The translations under genes and the position numbers were made by a program. This document shows, piece by piece, positions 24,489 to 34,178 of a DNA stretch of 64,000 nt (positions are counted from its first letter, which is position 1; every line of letters starts with the position of its first letter). The stretch lies in contig JBKCVN010000023.1 of assembly GCA_046317875.1 (NCBI GenBank), forward strand, positions 62,001 to 126,000. The letters are read 5' to 3'. This DNA is from 2-01-FULL-41-14 sp046317875. Lineage in GTDB: Bacteria > Pseudomonadota > Alphaproteobacteria > UBA7879 > UBA5542. The notes below the pieces were generated by a model, which was given only the letters and a program-made list of their open reading frames with translations, had not been told where the DNA came from and made no database searches.

Positions 24489-26278
24489 CGGGCTGGTGTC
24501 CATTTTAGGTGTCTAGAATCCAACGAAAAATCTTTATAAAGCTGTTGGTCTTTGGCATCAGGTGTAGAATTTTCCAGGATCGTCGCCCGAATAAAAATAA
24601 CCAATTCTGTAACAGATTTTGCTTGTCGTTTTGACGAAGTAAAGAAACTGAAAGGGCTTTCTAGGGTGCCTGGAATCCCAGCTCGTCCTGTTTCGGCCCC
24701 CTCTATCATCAGTCCCCCTAAAATTGCAACAGATCCCGATTTTATACGCAATACAGAATCCATTTCCCGAACGGCAATGACTGGAAATTCTGATTTAATA
24801 TGATCAGATGGATTTTTTAAAGATTGATTCAAAAGCACCACAGCGGGGTCTTGTTTGGTATCAATAAGGCGCGTAATCGTGGGACGTAAATTGATAATAA
24901 TATCTTGGTTTTCTGAATCAATGGAAGGCTGAACACTCATCACAAATCCAATAGGAATGGTTTGGGGCGAGCTGTTGGCCGAAACTAAAGACCCATAGTT
25001 ATTTGTGTCCGCATTTAAAAATTGACGTTCCCCCGTGACATTAAAAAAAACAAAATTTTCTGCCACTTTTAAAAGGGCAGTTTGGTTATTTAAAACGGTC
25101 AACCGTGGGCTGGATAAAGTACGAACAATCCCAAATGTTTCCATAAAATTAAGAATGGCCGATAAAGAATGACCCCTCCCGCCCACACTAATAACTTGGG
25201 ATGTTTCTGGGGTTGTGATCACCGTGGGTGTCTTTTGCGCCATACTACCAAATAGAGCCGCGGCATTAAGGTCCCCTTGAAAAGCGGTCTTCCCCGCTTC
25301 AGCATAATTGCCCAGCCCGTATTGTCCTATACGCTGCCAATCAATCCCACTTTTATATTCTTCCTTCAGGGAAACCTCTAATACTTTGGCTTCAATCAAA
25401 ATTTGGGTGGCCATCTGTTTTTTAAGTTTAATCAGGAAGCGTTCCACCGCATGATGATTTTTTTGGGTGCCATAAACCGTAATTAAACCCGTCTGCCGAT
25501 GCATAGCAAAAGCGGGTTTGCCTTTCAATTTAATTCTTTTCTTTTCTTGAACACGAACTGTAGGCGCGCCTATTCCCTTTGTGGGGGAAAGGGGCATGAT
25601 TCTTCGTTCTTCTGTTTTTTCAGAATCTTCTTCACCCGAATGACCTTTTGAAATTTGCAGCAAGTTTTCTAAAATATGTTTTAATTCATGCCAAAAATCA
25701 TTTTCTGTTCGGCTTGTAATTTCTGTGGTTGATCCATTAGCGCCCCCTGCTGAGGTGGACTTAGAAAGAATATTATTTGTAATGGATACATTGTTTTTGG
25801 TTTCACGATTCATATTTAAAAACTGGACATCATAGGTTTTTAAATAGGGGGTGTCCCGTTCAATGAACAACAGATTGTTTTCATACCGAAACCTCAAATT
25901 TAAGATATCACAAATGGACTGAATAACTTCTAAAAGGGGGCGGGATTTTGCATAGTATAAAATTGATCCTTCAATTTCTTTCTCCACCACCACGTTAATT
26001 TTGGCGGCACGGCATACCTCAATAAAAACAGCTTTAATATCTTTTGATTCATTCAATTGAAGCGTTATTTTTTGCTGCAATATGCGGGGTCTTTCAGGCG
26101 GTTGTACGGGCGGCAAGGCAGCCATAGGAGCGGCAAATTCTGGAGACTCGACCACACTTTTTATCAAGCTGGAATTTAATGCGTCTTGGCTGACGGCTGT
26201 GATGGGGTCTTGAATTTTTTTATAGTGTGACACACAAGCGCTGAGGCTTGCGCACAGCAGAATGATCGATTTTTTCAT
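24485..26278 (-). CDS. Lipoprotein secretin (MshL/PilQ/GspD superfamily)
   Basis: 597 residues. The signal MKKSIILLCASLSACVSHYK carries lipobox LSAC, so the protein should be lipidated. An STN-like domain (NESKDIKAVFIEVCRAAKIN, about 80-150) and an N1-type domain precede the secretin pore: LIEAKVLEVSLKEEYKSGIDW, the V.TTPETSQVISVGG region, LSSPRLTVLNNQTA and a C-terminal SGSVAILGGLMIEGAETGRA. Secretins form 12- to 15-fold outer-membrane rings for pili or type II secretion. MshL is the nearest type by length and lipidation. Two prepilin-like genes follow immediately. Confidence 0.88.
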   Translation of the reverse strand: MKKSIILLCASLSACVSHYKKIQDPITAVSQDALNSSLIKSVVESPEFAAPMAALPPVQPPERPRILQQKITLQLNESKDIKAVFIEVCRAAKINVVVEKEIEGSILYYAKSRPLLEVIQSICDILNLRFRYENNLLFIERDTPYLKTYDVQFLNMNRETKNNVSITNNILSKSTSAGGANGSTTEITSRTENDFWHELKHILENLLQISKGHSGEEDSEKTEERRIMPLSPTKGIGAPTVRVQEKKRIKLKGKPAFAMHRQTGLITVYGTQKNHHAVERFLIKLKKQMATQILIEAKVLEVSLKEEYKSGIDWQRIGQYGLGNYAEAGKTAFQGDLNAAALFGSMAQKTPTVITTPETSQVISVGGRGHSLSAILNFMETFGIVRTLSSPRLTVLNNQTALLKVAENFVFFNVTGERQFLNADTNNYGSLVSANSSPQTIPIGFVMSVQPSIDSENQDIIINLRPTITRLIDTKQDPAVVLLNQSLKNPSDHIKSEFPVIAVREMDSVLRIKSGSVAILGGLMIEGAETGRAGIPGTLESPFSFFTSSKRQAKSVTELVIFIRATILENSTPDAKDQQLYKDFSLDSRHLKWTPAR

Positions 26279-26283
26279 GTTAT

Positions 26284-26303
26284 CCCTAAATTATACTTTA
26301 GGG
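26284..26303 (-). promoter_or_regulatory. Hairpin covering the secretin ribosome binding site
   Basis: Perfect 7-bp arms CCCTAAA and TTTAGGG with a 6-base loop. In the leftward mRNA the 3' arm contains the AGGG Shine-Dalgarno located 5 bases before the secretin ATG, so folding would hide it. The loop and 3' arm also read as a TATAAT on the leftward strand, so the element could alternatively be part of a promoter. Confidence 0.45.
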
Positions 26304-26368
26304 GCACCTTACAAAATTAATCACAAATTGAATAGTATTTTTTATTAAAAATTAGGATTTTAAATAAC

Positions 26369-29098
26369 TTAATGGGCATCTTCCCATGTTTTGCCTTTAC
26401 CCACCCCCACCACTAAGGGCACCGTTAAAACATCTACCGATTCCATAATCTGCCTTATTTTGGGGACTAGGGTCTCTATTTCTTGTTCTGGTACTTCAAA
26501 AATCAATTCATCATGAACCTGCAGCAGCAGCTTGGATTGATAGCCAGCCGTCACAAGGTTATGGCACTCGATCATGGCTTTCTTAATAAGATCCGCATTA
26601 CTACCCTGAAGGGGGGCATTAATAGCTTGGCGTTCGGCAAAGGACCTTAGGGTTCCATTTTTTGAATTGATTTCTGGCACATAACATCGACGCCCCCACA
26701 GGGTCTCCACATACCCATGGGTACGAGCAAAATCGATGGTGCGATCCATATAAGCTTTGATACCTGGATATTGGGCATGGTAAGCCTGGATATAAGAAGA
26801 CGCCTCCCCCCGATCTATTTTCAACTGTTTCGCCAAACCAAAAGCGCTGATGCCATAAATAATACCAAAATTAATGGCTTTTGCTTTGCTTCTTAAATCA
26901 GCTGAAACCTTCTCTAAAGGCACTCCAAAAACTTCGCTAGCGGTTAGGGCGTGAATATCTTGATTATGTAAAAAAGCATTCTGCAAAACGTCTATGTGGG
27001 CCATATGGGCCAAAAGGCGTAGCTCGATCTGGGAATAATCAAAAGAAACCAAAACATGGTCTTCACGGGCGATGAACGCTTTCCGAATTTTTCGGCCCTC
27101 TTCTGTTCGAATAGGAATATTTTGAAGGTTGGGATCCGAAGAAGATAGTCGACCAGTCGACGTAATCGCCATGGCATAAGAGGTATGAACCCCACCTGTC
27201 TTAGGGTTAATTTGATCAATCAAAGTGGTGGTATAGGTGCTTTTTAATTTAGAAAGCTGTCGCCACTCAAGGACCTGTTCGGGCAAGGGATGGAAAGGTG
27301 CTAATTCTTCCAACACCTCGGACCCCGTTAGAAACGCACCTGTTTTGCCTTTTTTTCCACCTGTTAAATTCAATTTCTCAAACAAAATTTCACCCAACTG
27401 TTTGGGTGATCCGATATTAAACTCTTCACCTGCCAAAAGATGTATTTTTTTCTCTAAAGACTGTAGACGTGTATTTAAATCTACTGTCAAATTTTGCAAA
27501 ACTTTGGGATCCACCTTAATCCCCACATGCTCCATTTGTACCAGCACATCCACCAGGGGAAGATCGATGGTTTCATAAAGTTTTTTCAAAGGATTTCTTT
27601 GAATTCCCGGCTTTAATAACTCATAAAGACGATAGGTATAATCAGCATCAGACGCAGCATAGTCTAAGGCCTGCTTCAAGGGCACCTGATCAAAGGTAAC
27701 TGCTTTTTTACCGGTGCCCACTACTTCGGTAAACGAAGCCATGCGATGGTTAAAATGAAACTCGGTTAAATAATCCAAGCCATGGCGCCCACCTTTTTGA
27801 AGGTAGGAAAGTAACATCGTATCTTCATAGTTTTTAATAGATAAGCCGTATTGTTTTAAAACCAACTTATCGTATTTTATGTTATGACCAACTTTAATAA
27901 TATGGGGGTTTTCTAAAATGGGTTTCAGTTTTTCTAAAACAAAAGATAGGGTTAACTCAGACCTCGCTTCCCTTGCCTCTAACAAAGATTCCTGGGGATT
28001 AAAAAGCACAGGAATATAACAAGCCTGACCGTTTGAAAGGCCAAAGGAAATACCCACCAATTTAGCGGTCGTTGCATCCAATGAAGTTGTTTCCGTATCA
28101 ACCGCCACCAAACCCGTTTGCTGAATGTTATGGATCCATTCATCCAAGTCAGATGCATTGAGAATTAATGAATACTGATGACTGGAAGATGGCGTGGCCG
28201 GTATGGGGTCTAGGGGCCCAGAATCAGAGGCCTGTTCCATCAGTCTTTTTTTAAGGGATCGAAAGCCTTGAGTATCCAAAAAGGGGATAATCCTCTCCAA
28301 AGGCATATGGGTGATTTTTAACTGGTCTAGGGGTAAAAGATTGGGCACATCACCACACAAAGTCACAAGCTTTTTTGATAACCGAGCCTGATCTGCAAAC
28401 TCTATTAATGACTCACGTCTTTTTTGTTGTTTGATGGTGCTGGCTTTTTCTAATAAAGATTCTAGGGTTCCAAACTCTTGAATCAGGGCCGAGGCTGTTT
28501 TAATTCCAATTCCTGGCACCCCAGGAATATTATCAGAACTGTCGCCTGCCAAAGCTTGTACATCCACCACTTGATCCGGAGCCACTTCAAACTTTTCAAG
28601 CACCCCTTCTTTATCAATCAATTTATTTTTCAGGGGATCATAAAGCTTAACCCGATCTGAAACCAACTGCATTAGATCCTTATCGGATGATACAATAATC
28701 ACATCGCGGTCTTTTTGCTGCGCCGCATAGGTAGCGATAATATCATCGGCCTCGAAACCCACCGTTTCAAAAATGGGCACCCCAAAGGCGGTACAGGCTT
28801 CACGAATCAGGGGAAATTGGGGGATTAAATCCTCGGGTGTTTCACGGCGATTAGCTTTATACTGGTCATATAAATCATTCCGAAAGGTGCGCCGCCCCGC
28901 ATCAAAAATGACAGCCACGTAGTGGGCATTCATATCGGATAAGATTTTGACCAACATGTTGGTGAATCCCAACACAGCGCCTACGGGGGTTCCATCGGAT
29001 CGGCTTAAGGGTGGCAAGGCATGATAGGCCCGGAAAATAAATCCAGACCCATCAATTAAAAATAAAGTTTTTTTATCAAGATGGCGTAATACTGACAC
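26369..29098 (-). CDS. polA: DNA polymerase I
   Basis: 909 residues with all three domains. The 5'-3' exonuclease runs from FLIDGSGFIFRAYHALPPL to GDSSDNIPGVPGIGIKTA. The 3'-5' exonuclease is intact, with VAVDTETTSL, GHNIKYDKL and YAASDADYTYRLY. The polymerase domain has SSDPNLQNIPIRTEEGR and DYSQIELRLLAH (about residue 683), KAINFGIIYG and VHDELIFEVP. It fills gaps and removes primers during replication and repair. The start is a GTG with a weak AGGG site, just beneath a hairpin at 29105-29127. Confidence 0.97.
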   Translation of the reverse strand: MSVLRHLDKKTLFLIDGSGFIFRAYHALPPLSRSDGTPVGAVLGFTNMLVKILSDMNAHYVAVIFDAGRRTFRNDLYDQYKANRRETPEDLIPQFPLIREACTAFGVPIFETVGFEADDIIATYAAQQKDRDVIIVSSDKDLMQLVSDRVKLYDPLKNKLIDKEGVLEKFEVAPDQVVDVQALAGDSSDNIPGVPGIGIKTASALIQEFGTLESLLEKASTIKQQKRRESLIEFADQARLSKKLVTLCGDVPNLLPLDQLKITHMPLERIIPFLDTQGFRSLKKRLMEQASDSGPLDPIPATPSSSHQYSLILNASDLDEWIHNIQQTGLVAVDTETTSLDATTAKLVGISFGLSNGQACYIPVLFNPQESLLEAREARSELTLSFVLEKLKPILENPHIIKVGHNIKYDKLVLKQYGLSIKNYEDTMLLSYLQKGGRHGLDYLTEFHFNHRMASFTEVVGTGKKAVTFDQVPLKQALDYAASDADYTYRLYELLKPGIQRNPLKKLYETIDLPLVDVLVQMEHVGIKVDPKVLQNLTVDLNTRLQSLEKKIHLLAGEEFNIGSPKQLGEILFEKLNLTGGKKGKTGAFLTGSEVLEELAPFHPLPEQVLEWRQLSKLKSTYTTTLIDQINPKTGGVHTSYAMAITSTGRLSSSDPNLQNIPIRTEEGRKIRKAFIAREDHVLVSFDYSQIELRLLAHMAHIDVLQNAFLHNQDIHALTASEVFGVPLEKVSADLRSKAKAINFGIIYGISAFGLAKQLKIDRGEASSYIQAYHAQYPGIKAYMDRTIDFARTHGYVETLWGRRCYVPEINSKNGTLRSFAERQAINAPLQGSNADLIKKAMIECHNLVTAGYQSKLLLQVHDELIFEVPEQEIETLVPKIRQIMESVDVLTVPLVVGVGKGKTWEDAH

Positions 29099-29104
29099 AC
29101 CCTA

Positions 29105-29127
29105 GAAATAGCACAATTTGCTATTTC
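29105..29127 (-). promoter_or_regulatory. Hairpin between the unknown exported gene and polA
   Basis: Perfect 8-bp arms GAAATAGC (29105-29112) and GCTATTTC (29120-29127) with a 7-base loop. It includes the TAG stop of the upstream gene and ends six bases before the polA GTG start. There is no U-tract leftward, so it looks more like a translational or mRNA-stability element than a terminator. Confidence 0.35.
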
Positions 29128-30125
29128 CCACTAGGTTTTTTCTGAACCCCTAAGCACTGGTTGTTTATATCATTGAGGTGCCAAACAAACACATACAAAT
29201 TAAAAAGATGGGGATATATCTTTGTAACATCTTTCTTAGATTGAAGTGCCTTGAAAGCCTCATCTATGGTCTGTACATGATCAAAAGTTGATCGCAGATT
29301 TACAAATGCTTCTATGGAGGGCTTTCTTTCTTTAAGCAGCTCTGCTTTCCTTCCTCCCTTGTACTTCTCTAGGCTAGCCCGTTTTTTCAATACCACCAGA
29401 TTATCTAATATAAATAATAGGCGTAATCTTATCTTTTTCAGGCGGCTCACCATGTTTTTTTTCTTTTGAGGATCAATATTTTTCAATCTTTCCAAAGAAT
29501 TTAATAAGTGCCGATATTCTTCTATTAAATGGTAAGGATTTATTTCGTGTATTTTAAGCAAAATTAAACCCACGTTCATGGATTCGAAATCAGGTTTGTG
29601 ATCTCCTGTCCATTCTCCCTCTTGTTCCCAATTCACCATTCCAGGGAAGACTTTAAAATTCCCTTGTCTAGCACAAAATTCCCCCATCTCCTCACGCAAT
29701 AGGTCCTCCCGAAAATCTGCCTGCTTTAAGAGTTTGGTATTTTCTGTGTAGAGGGTTTTTGGATTTAACCTTCTTTCAATTGCACCTATTAAAATGTCTC
29801 GAGTTTCTCCCCTATGTTTTTGAATTAAAATAATATTATTTACTTTTATTTCTTTTGACCCAGGCATCGGATAGTCGAACTGACGGTATAACTTTGATTT
29901 GGGATCCTGCAGTTTTTTTAAGGCCGTTTTCAGACATCCCTTGTGGGTATAAGATTTGGATAAAGCGGACACAACCCGATTCAGATCTGTTTTACAAAAT
30001 CGCGAATTATATCGAAGACGCTCATAGGGTGATGGTCCTAAAGAGGATAGGTTAATGGATACGCTAAAGCCATCGAAAGCCATCGTAAAGAAAAGACCCA
30101 AAAAAATGATGGTTGTTTTTTTCAT
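29121..30125 (-). CDS. Exported protein of unknown function
   Basis: 334 residues. The N-terminus MKKTTIIFLGLFFTMAFDGF is a signal peptide; AGGGA stands 5 bases before the ATG. The mature protein has four Cys in its N-terminal third and middle (RFCKT, KGCLK, EFCAR) and near the C-terminus (NNQCLG). From about residue 190 it is predicted largely helical and basic (RLKKIRLRLLFILDNLVVLK). I recognise no family. It reads toward polA with a 22-base gap. Candidate roles such as a periplasmic or host-directed protein are speculation. Confidence 0.65.
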   Translation of the reverse strand: MKKTTIIFLGLFFTMAFDGFSVSINLSSLGPSPYERLRYNSRFCKTDLNRVVSALSKSYTHKGCLKTALKKLQDPKSKLYRQFDYPMPGSKEIKVNNIILIQKHRGETRDILIGAIERRLNPKTLYTENTKLLKQADFREDLLREEMGEFCARQGNFKVFPGMVNWEQEGEWTGDHKPDFESMNVGLILLKIHEINPYHLIEEYRHLLNSLERLKNIDPQKKKNMVSRLKKIRLRLLFILDNLVVLKKRASLEKYKGGRKAELLKERKPSIEAFVNLRSTFDHVQTIDEAFKALQSKKDVTKIYPHLFNLYVFVWHLNDINNQCLGVQKKPSGK

Positions 30126-30224
30126 ATTAATCCCTGTTTTGTGTTTTTATAAAATTAAGTATATCTGAAGTTTATGTAGATCATAAAACTTTTTTTATAT
30201 AAAATAAAAATAACAGGGCTGGTA

Positions 30225-32807
30225 ATGAGAATTATATCGATTCTATATTTTTATTTATTGTTGGGGATTTTTGCCAGTCTTCAGGCATGGTCATTAACAG
30301 TAAAACAGATAAAAATTGAAGACAATCAAGGGAGCCCCTATATACTTTTTTCGTTTGATGAAGATTTTCCGCCCGAACCTGACCAAGAAGATGATGAAAC
30401 GTTACTTTTTGAGTTCCCAGAAGACACCCGGTGGGAAGCTCCCCTTTCTTACAGTTCCCCATCGGGTCTCAGCTATTCCTACATTCCTTATCAAGATGGG
30501 GCTGGTGATTTAATCATAAAAAAACCCCCTAATTTTAAAGTGGGTGACCTGAAGAAAGAAGGATCTTTTAATTATAAACTTTATTTTACAAATACAGCAG
30601 TACAACCTTCTAAATCTACTCAACTAACGCCCTCACCTTCCTCCCAAATACAAGGCCCCTTAACCATTAAAGGAATACGCGTAGGACAAAAAAATAAAAA
30701 TACCCGATTGGTGTTAGATTTAAGTCGTTCCACTAAATTTATAATTAAAGAAAATGACGATTTTTCCAAAATCCATATTTTACCCACAGAAATTACCCAA
30801 TGGATTCCCGCACCCTCTTCAACCCAATCTTTCAAAGCGTTTAAGGGATACAGTCTTGTTAAATTGAATGAAGATATTGGAATTGAAGTTTCCCTTCAAA
30901 AGGGAACCCGTATTATTCAAGCCGCCCTTCGGGATGAAAAAATCAATGCCCCAAAGTTGGTCATCGATTTAGGTCCTTCATCCCTAGTCCCCACCATTAA
31001 TAATGAAATTAGCACAGAAAAAATTGATGATCTTTATACAGAACTTAAGGCCCAAAATAATACCCTGTTAAGTAAAGGTGATTCTTTTTCCGTTATACCT
31101 GAAGTCAGCCCCATTAAAGAAATGAACATGATGGTGCAAAATAATGATACGATCATTCGCCTCATCACCTCAGATGTCAAAAATTTTGATGTCCAAGAAA
31201 ATAAAGCCACCCAAGAAGCCACCCTTTTCCTGCCGAAAATTTTGTGGGACACGGTGAAAGTAACCGAAGAAAAAGCGGGCTTGGTCCAGAAGTACCAAGT
31301 GGACCAGACAGATCCCAATCATACAAAGATTATTTTTAAATTACAAAAAGGGTCATCGGTTGTGGGTAAAAAATCTTTTGGGGAAAAGGGTAATGGGCGC
31401 TTTGTTATTTATTTAAACCAAAAAGAAAAAAGAACCCCCACATGGCTGATTGATGCCGCCGCCTCGGAGCTTTCATATGACGACCTAGAAAAAGAAGACG
31501 GTGAAATCTCACAGCTTATTTATGAGGGAGGTATTGCGCCCTATTCGGATGTAGGCACTGGTTTTTATATTGGTGTCAAAGCCTCAGCCCTCAGCGGACA
31601 ACAGAAGTCCGATTCTGCCCACGGAGGATATTCTACCCATCTCAGCCCTTCAAATTTTGGAGGAGGCATACACTTATTGGGGGGATATGGAATGAATTTT
31701 GATAAGGTCTATACGGGAGTCGAAGCCAATGTGGGTATTTACGGTGCCGATAACAAAGCCAGTACCACATTAAACACAGCTGAAGTTAACTCTTCTTCCG
31801 ATATTAAAACATCCTGGGGTATGCTTGGTCGTTTAGGGTACTATATTTCACCCACCAGTCTTCTATACGGACGCGTAGGTGTACAAAGCACCAGCTTTAG
31901 TTATGGAGGAAGTTCTGGATCTTCCGGCGAATTCATTTTTCCGGGCAGCTATAGCCGCCAAAGTCGTACGGGATTCTTGTATGGTCTGGGAATGGAATCG
32001 GCCTTAAGTGATCGGCTATCTGTCCGTCTTGAGGGGGCCCAAATAAACTATCAAACATTTTCCTATCAAAATGGAACGTCCCACAAAAAGGATCGGCCCT
32101 TATTAAATGAAATTAATATGGGAATCGGTTATAAGCTAAGTCCCATGTCTGGCCCCGCCATGGGGGATGTGTATGAAGAAAGTGTGGGCACAGGATTTTA
32201 TTTTGGCGCAGATGGAGGCCTTTCTACCCTTCAGAATCGTCGCCAAGTAAAAGGTGTTAATAATGCGAACGCCCTTACATCTTATGATGGAGAGGGATCT
32301 ACCGTTGACCCCGCCTGGGGAATCTTTGCAGGGTATAGTTATCATAAAGACAAATTTTTTATGGCCGCTGAAGGCCAGCTATCTTTAACAAAACCTTTTA
32401 TAAATGAATCCATCAGTCAAGCTGGCACCCCCACCGAAACGTATACAAATAAGCTACAATGGATGTGGGCGTTAACAGCCCGGCCTGGTTATATTTTCAA
32501 CCACGGTACCATCGGGTATGGTCGTATAGGTGTGGTGGGGGGCAATTTTGCCCATTCCGCCCAGCATTCTAATAATCAACGCACCTTTACCACAGGGGGA
32601 CGCCCCAAAACCCAAGCATGGGGTATTCGAGTAGGTGCAGGGCTTGAGACTTTTGTGAATAATCACTTGGCCTTGCGCACCGATTATATTCTAGATTATT
32701 TGCCAGGCATTAAGATTAAAGATGCCAACGATGGCAGCATTAAAGAAACGATCAATATTATTAACAATGAATTCAAGCTGGGGCTTTCCTGGTATATTGA
32801 TCCTTGA
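30225..32807 (+). CDS. Outer-membrane protein with AMIN-like N-terminal segments and two tandem beta-barrels
   Basis: 860 residues. After a signal peptide (about 1-22, ending near LQAWS) there is a beta-rich region with AMIN-like repeats: SLTVKQIKIEDNQGSPYILF, then LTIKGIRVGQKNKNTRLVLD at about 146-165, and a third at MMVQNNDTIIRLITSD. From about 443 a barrel starts GTGFYIGVKASALSG, and from about 654 a second starts GTGFYFGADGGLSTL. Each has alternating hydrophobic strands, TSWGMLGRLGYYI and MWALTARPGYIF, like the 8-stranded Omp25/OmpA surface antigens. The last residues (LGLSWYIDP) are strand-like. Two barrels in one chain is unusual. Confidence 0.75.
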   Translation: MRIISILYFYLLLGIFASLQAWSLTVKQIKIEDNQGSPYILFSFDEDFPPEPDQEDDETLLFEFPEDTRWEAPLSYSSPSGLSYSYIPYQDGAGDLIIKKPPNFKVGDLKKEGSFNYKLYFTNTAVQPSKSTQLTPSPSSQIQGPLTIKGIRVGQKNKNTRLVLDLSRSTKFIIKENDDFSKIHILPTEITQWIPAPSSTQSFKAFKGYSLVKLNEDIGIEVSLQKGTRIIQAALRDEKINAPKLVIDLGPSSLVPTINNEISTEKIDDLYTELKAQNNTLLSKGDSFSVIPEVSPIKEMNMMVQNNDTIIRLITSDVKNFDVQENKATQEATLFLPKILWDTVKVTEEKAGLVQKYQVDQTDPNHTKIIFKLQKGSSVVGKKSFGEKGNGRFVIYLNQKEKRTPTWLIDAAASELSYDDLEKEDGEISQLIYEGGIAPYSDVGTGFYIGVKASALSGQQKSDSAHGGYSTHLSPSNFGGGIHLLGGYGMNFDKVYTGVEANVGIYGADNKASTTLNTAEVNSSSDIKTSWGMLGRLGYYISPTSLLYGRVGVQSTSFSYGGSSGSSGEFIFPGSYSRQSRTGFLYGLGMESALSDRLSVRLEGAQINYQTFSYQNGTSHKKDRPLLNEINMGIGYKLSPMSGPAMGDVYEESVGTGFYFGADGGLSTLQNRRQVKGVNNANALTSYDGEGSTVDPAWGIFAGYSYHKDKFFMAAEGQLSLTKPFINESISQAGTPTETYTNKLQWMWALTARPGYIFNHGTIGYGRIGVVGGNFAHSAQHSNNQRTFTTGGRPKTQAWGIRVGAGLETFVNNHLALRTDYILDYLPGIKIKDANDGSIKETINIINNEFKLGLSWYIDP

Positions 32808-32858
32808 TTCCTTTAGGTATCTCGGATACATATAAAACAATATTTTGGAAAGTTTTTC

Positions 32859-34157
32859 ATGCAATTTAAATCCCCCTTTTTACAAGAGCTTCATCACCGC
32901 GGCTTTCTTCATCAATGCACGAACCTTGAAGGTTTGGATACTTTAACAGCCCAAAAATCTATTAGCTTTTATGTAGGCTATGATGCGACAGCCCCCAGCC
33001 TTCATGTGGGAAATTTGATGTCGATTATGTTGTTGCGAATTGGCCAAAGACATGGGCACACACCCATCGTGATCATGGGGGGGGCCACTACGCGGTTAGG
33101 AGACCCCACTTGGAAAGACACGGAACGCCCCTTGTTGGAAGAAGGCACGATTAAGAAAAACATTTCTACGATTAAAGGTGTTTTTAAAAAATATTTAAAT
33201 TTCCAGGATGGATCCAATAAGGCTCTTTTGTTGAATAATGACGATTGGTTTGCCGAAATAAAATATTTGGATATGCTGCGTGAAGTAGGTCGATTTATTT
33301 CCGTGAATCGCATGATGACATTTGATAGCGTGCGTATGCGTCTTGAGCGCGAGCAACCCCTGACATTTTTAGAATTTAATTATATGGTTTTTCAATCCTA
33401 TGATTTCCTGCATCTGAATAAAAAATTCGATTGTGTTTTACAGTGTGGCGGATCTGACCAATGGGGTAATATTGTCAGCGGTGTGGACCTGATTCGACGG
33501 ATTAATCAAAAGGAAGCCTTTGGTTTGACTTCCCCTCTTTTAACCACAGCGGGCGGTCAAAAGATGGGCAAAACAGAAAAGGGGGCCGTGTGGCTTAATG
33601 CAGAAAGCCTCTCGGCTTATGACTATTGGCAATTTTGGCGTAATGTGGAAGATGCTGATGTATTAAAATTAATAAAAATCTATACAGATGTTCCGGTAAC
33701 AGAAATAGAATCTTACAAAGGGTTATCCGGTAGTGATCTAAATAAACTAAAAATTCGTCTGGCCGATGAGGCAACGACCCTGGCCCACGGTCCTGCCGTT
33801 CTTGCCGATATTCATGCGACTGTTCAAAAACTGTTCCAAAGCGATGCGTTCGAGGTTGAAGTTTCTGGGTACGATGAAAAAGGAAACCCTATTCTAAAAT
33901 CTTCCCTTCCCATTTTCCCTATTGGTCTGACCGCCATAAAAGAAGGTGTTTCTTTAATTCAACTTCTTGTTCAGTCTGGACTAGCCACCAGTAATGGCGA
34001 AGCCCGGCGATTGGTTCGGGGGAATGGATGCGCCGTAAATGGTGAAAAAGTTGTTCAGGAAGATTGCAAAGTCACGGAACAATACCTTCAAACGCATAAT
34101 GTGATTAGGCTTTCGGCAGGCAAAAAAAATCACGCCCTTATTCAAGGGATTAAATAA
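32859..34157 (+). CDS. tyrS: Tyrosyl-tRNA synthetase
   Basis: 432 residues. The class I motif appears as LHVGNLM after YVGYDATAPS, and the KMSKS loop as KMGKTEKG (about 236). The tyrosine-recognition strand QSYDFLHLN and the GGSDQWGNI block are present. A C-terminal S4 RNA-binding domain (LIQLLVQSGLATSNGEARRL) binds tRNA. The enzyme charges tRNA-Tyr in the cytoplasm. The gene follows the outer-membrane protein by 51 bases and ends 21 bases before the convergent permease stop; only a weak TAGGC/GCCTA hairpin lies between. Confidence 0.97.
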   Translation: MQFKSPFLQELHHRGFLHQCTNLEGLDTLTAQKSISFYVGYDATAPSLHVGNLMSIMLLRIGQRHGHTPIVIMGGATTRLGDPTWKDTERPLLEEGTIKKNISTIKGVFKKYLNFQDGSNKALLLNNDDWFAEIKYLDMLREVGRFISVNRMMTFDSVRMRLEREQPLTFLEFNYMVFQSYDFLHLNKKFDCVLQCGGSDQWGNIVSGVDLIRRINQKEAFGLTSPLLTTAGGQKMGKTEKGAVWLNAESLSAYDYWQFWRNVEDADVLKLIKIYTDVPVTEIESYKGLSGSDLNKLKIRLADEATTLAHGPAVLADIHATVQKLFQSDAFEVEVSGYDEKGNPILKSSLPIFPIGLTAIKEGVSLIQLLVQSGLATSNGEARRLVRGNGCAVNGEKVVQEDCKVTEQYLQTHNVIRLSAGKKNHALIQGIK

Positions 34158-34178
34158 ACCTAGGCCATATAAAGAAGC

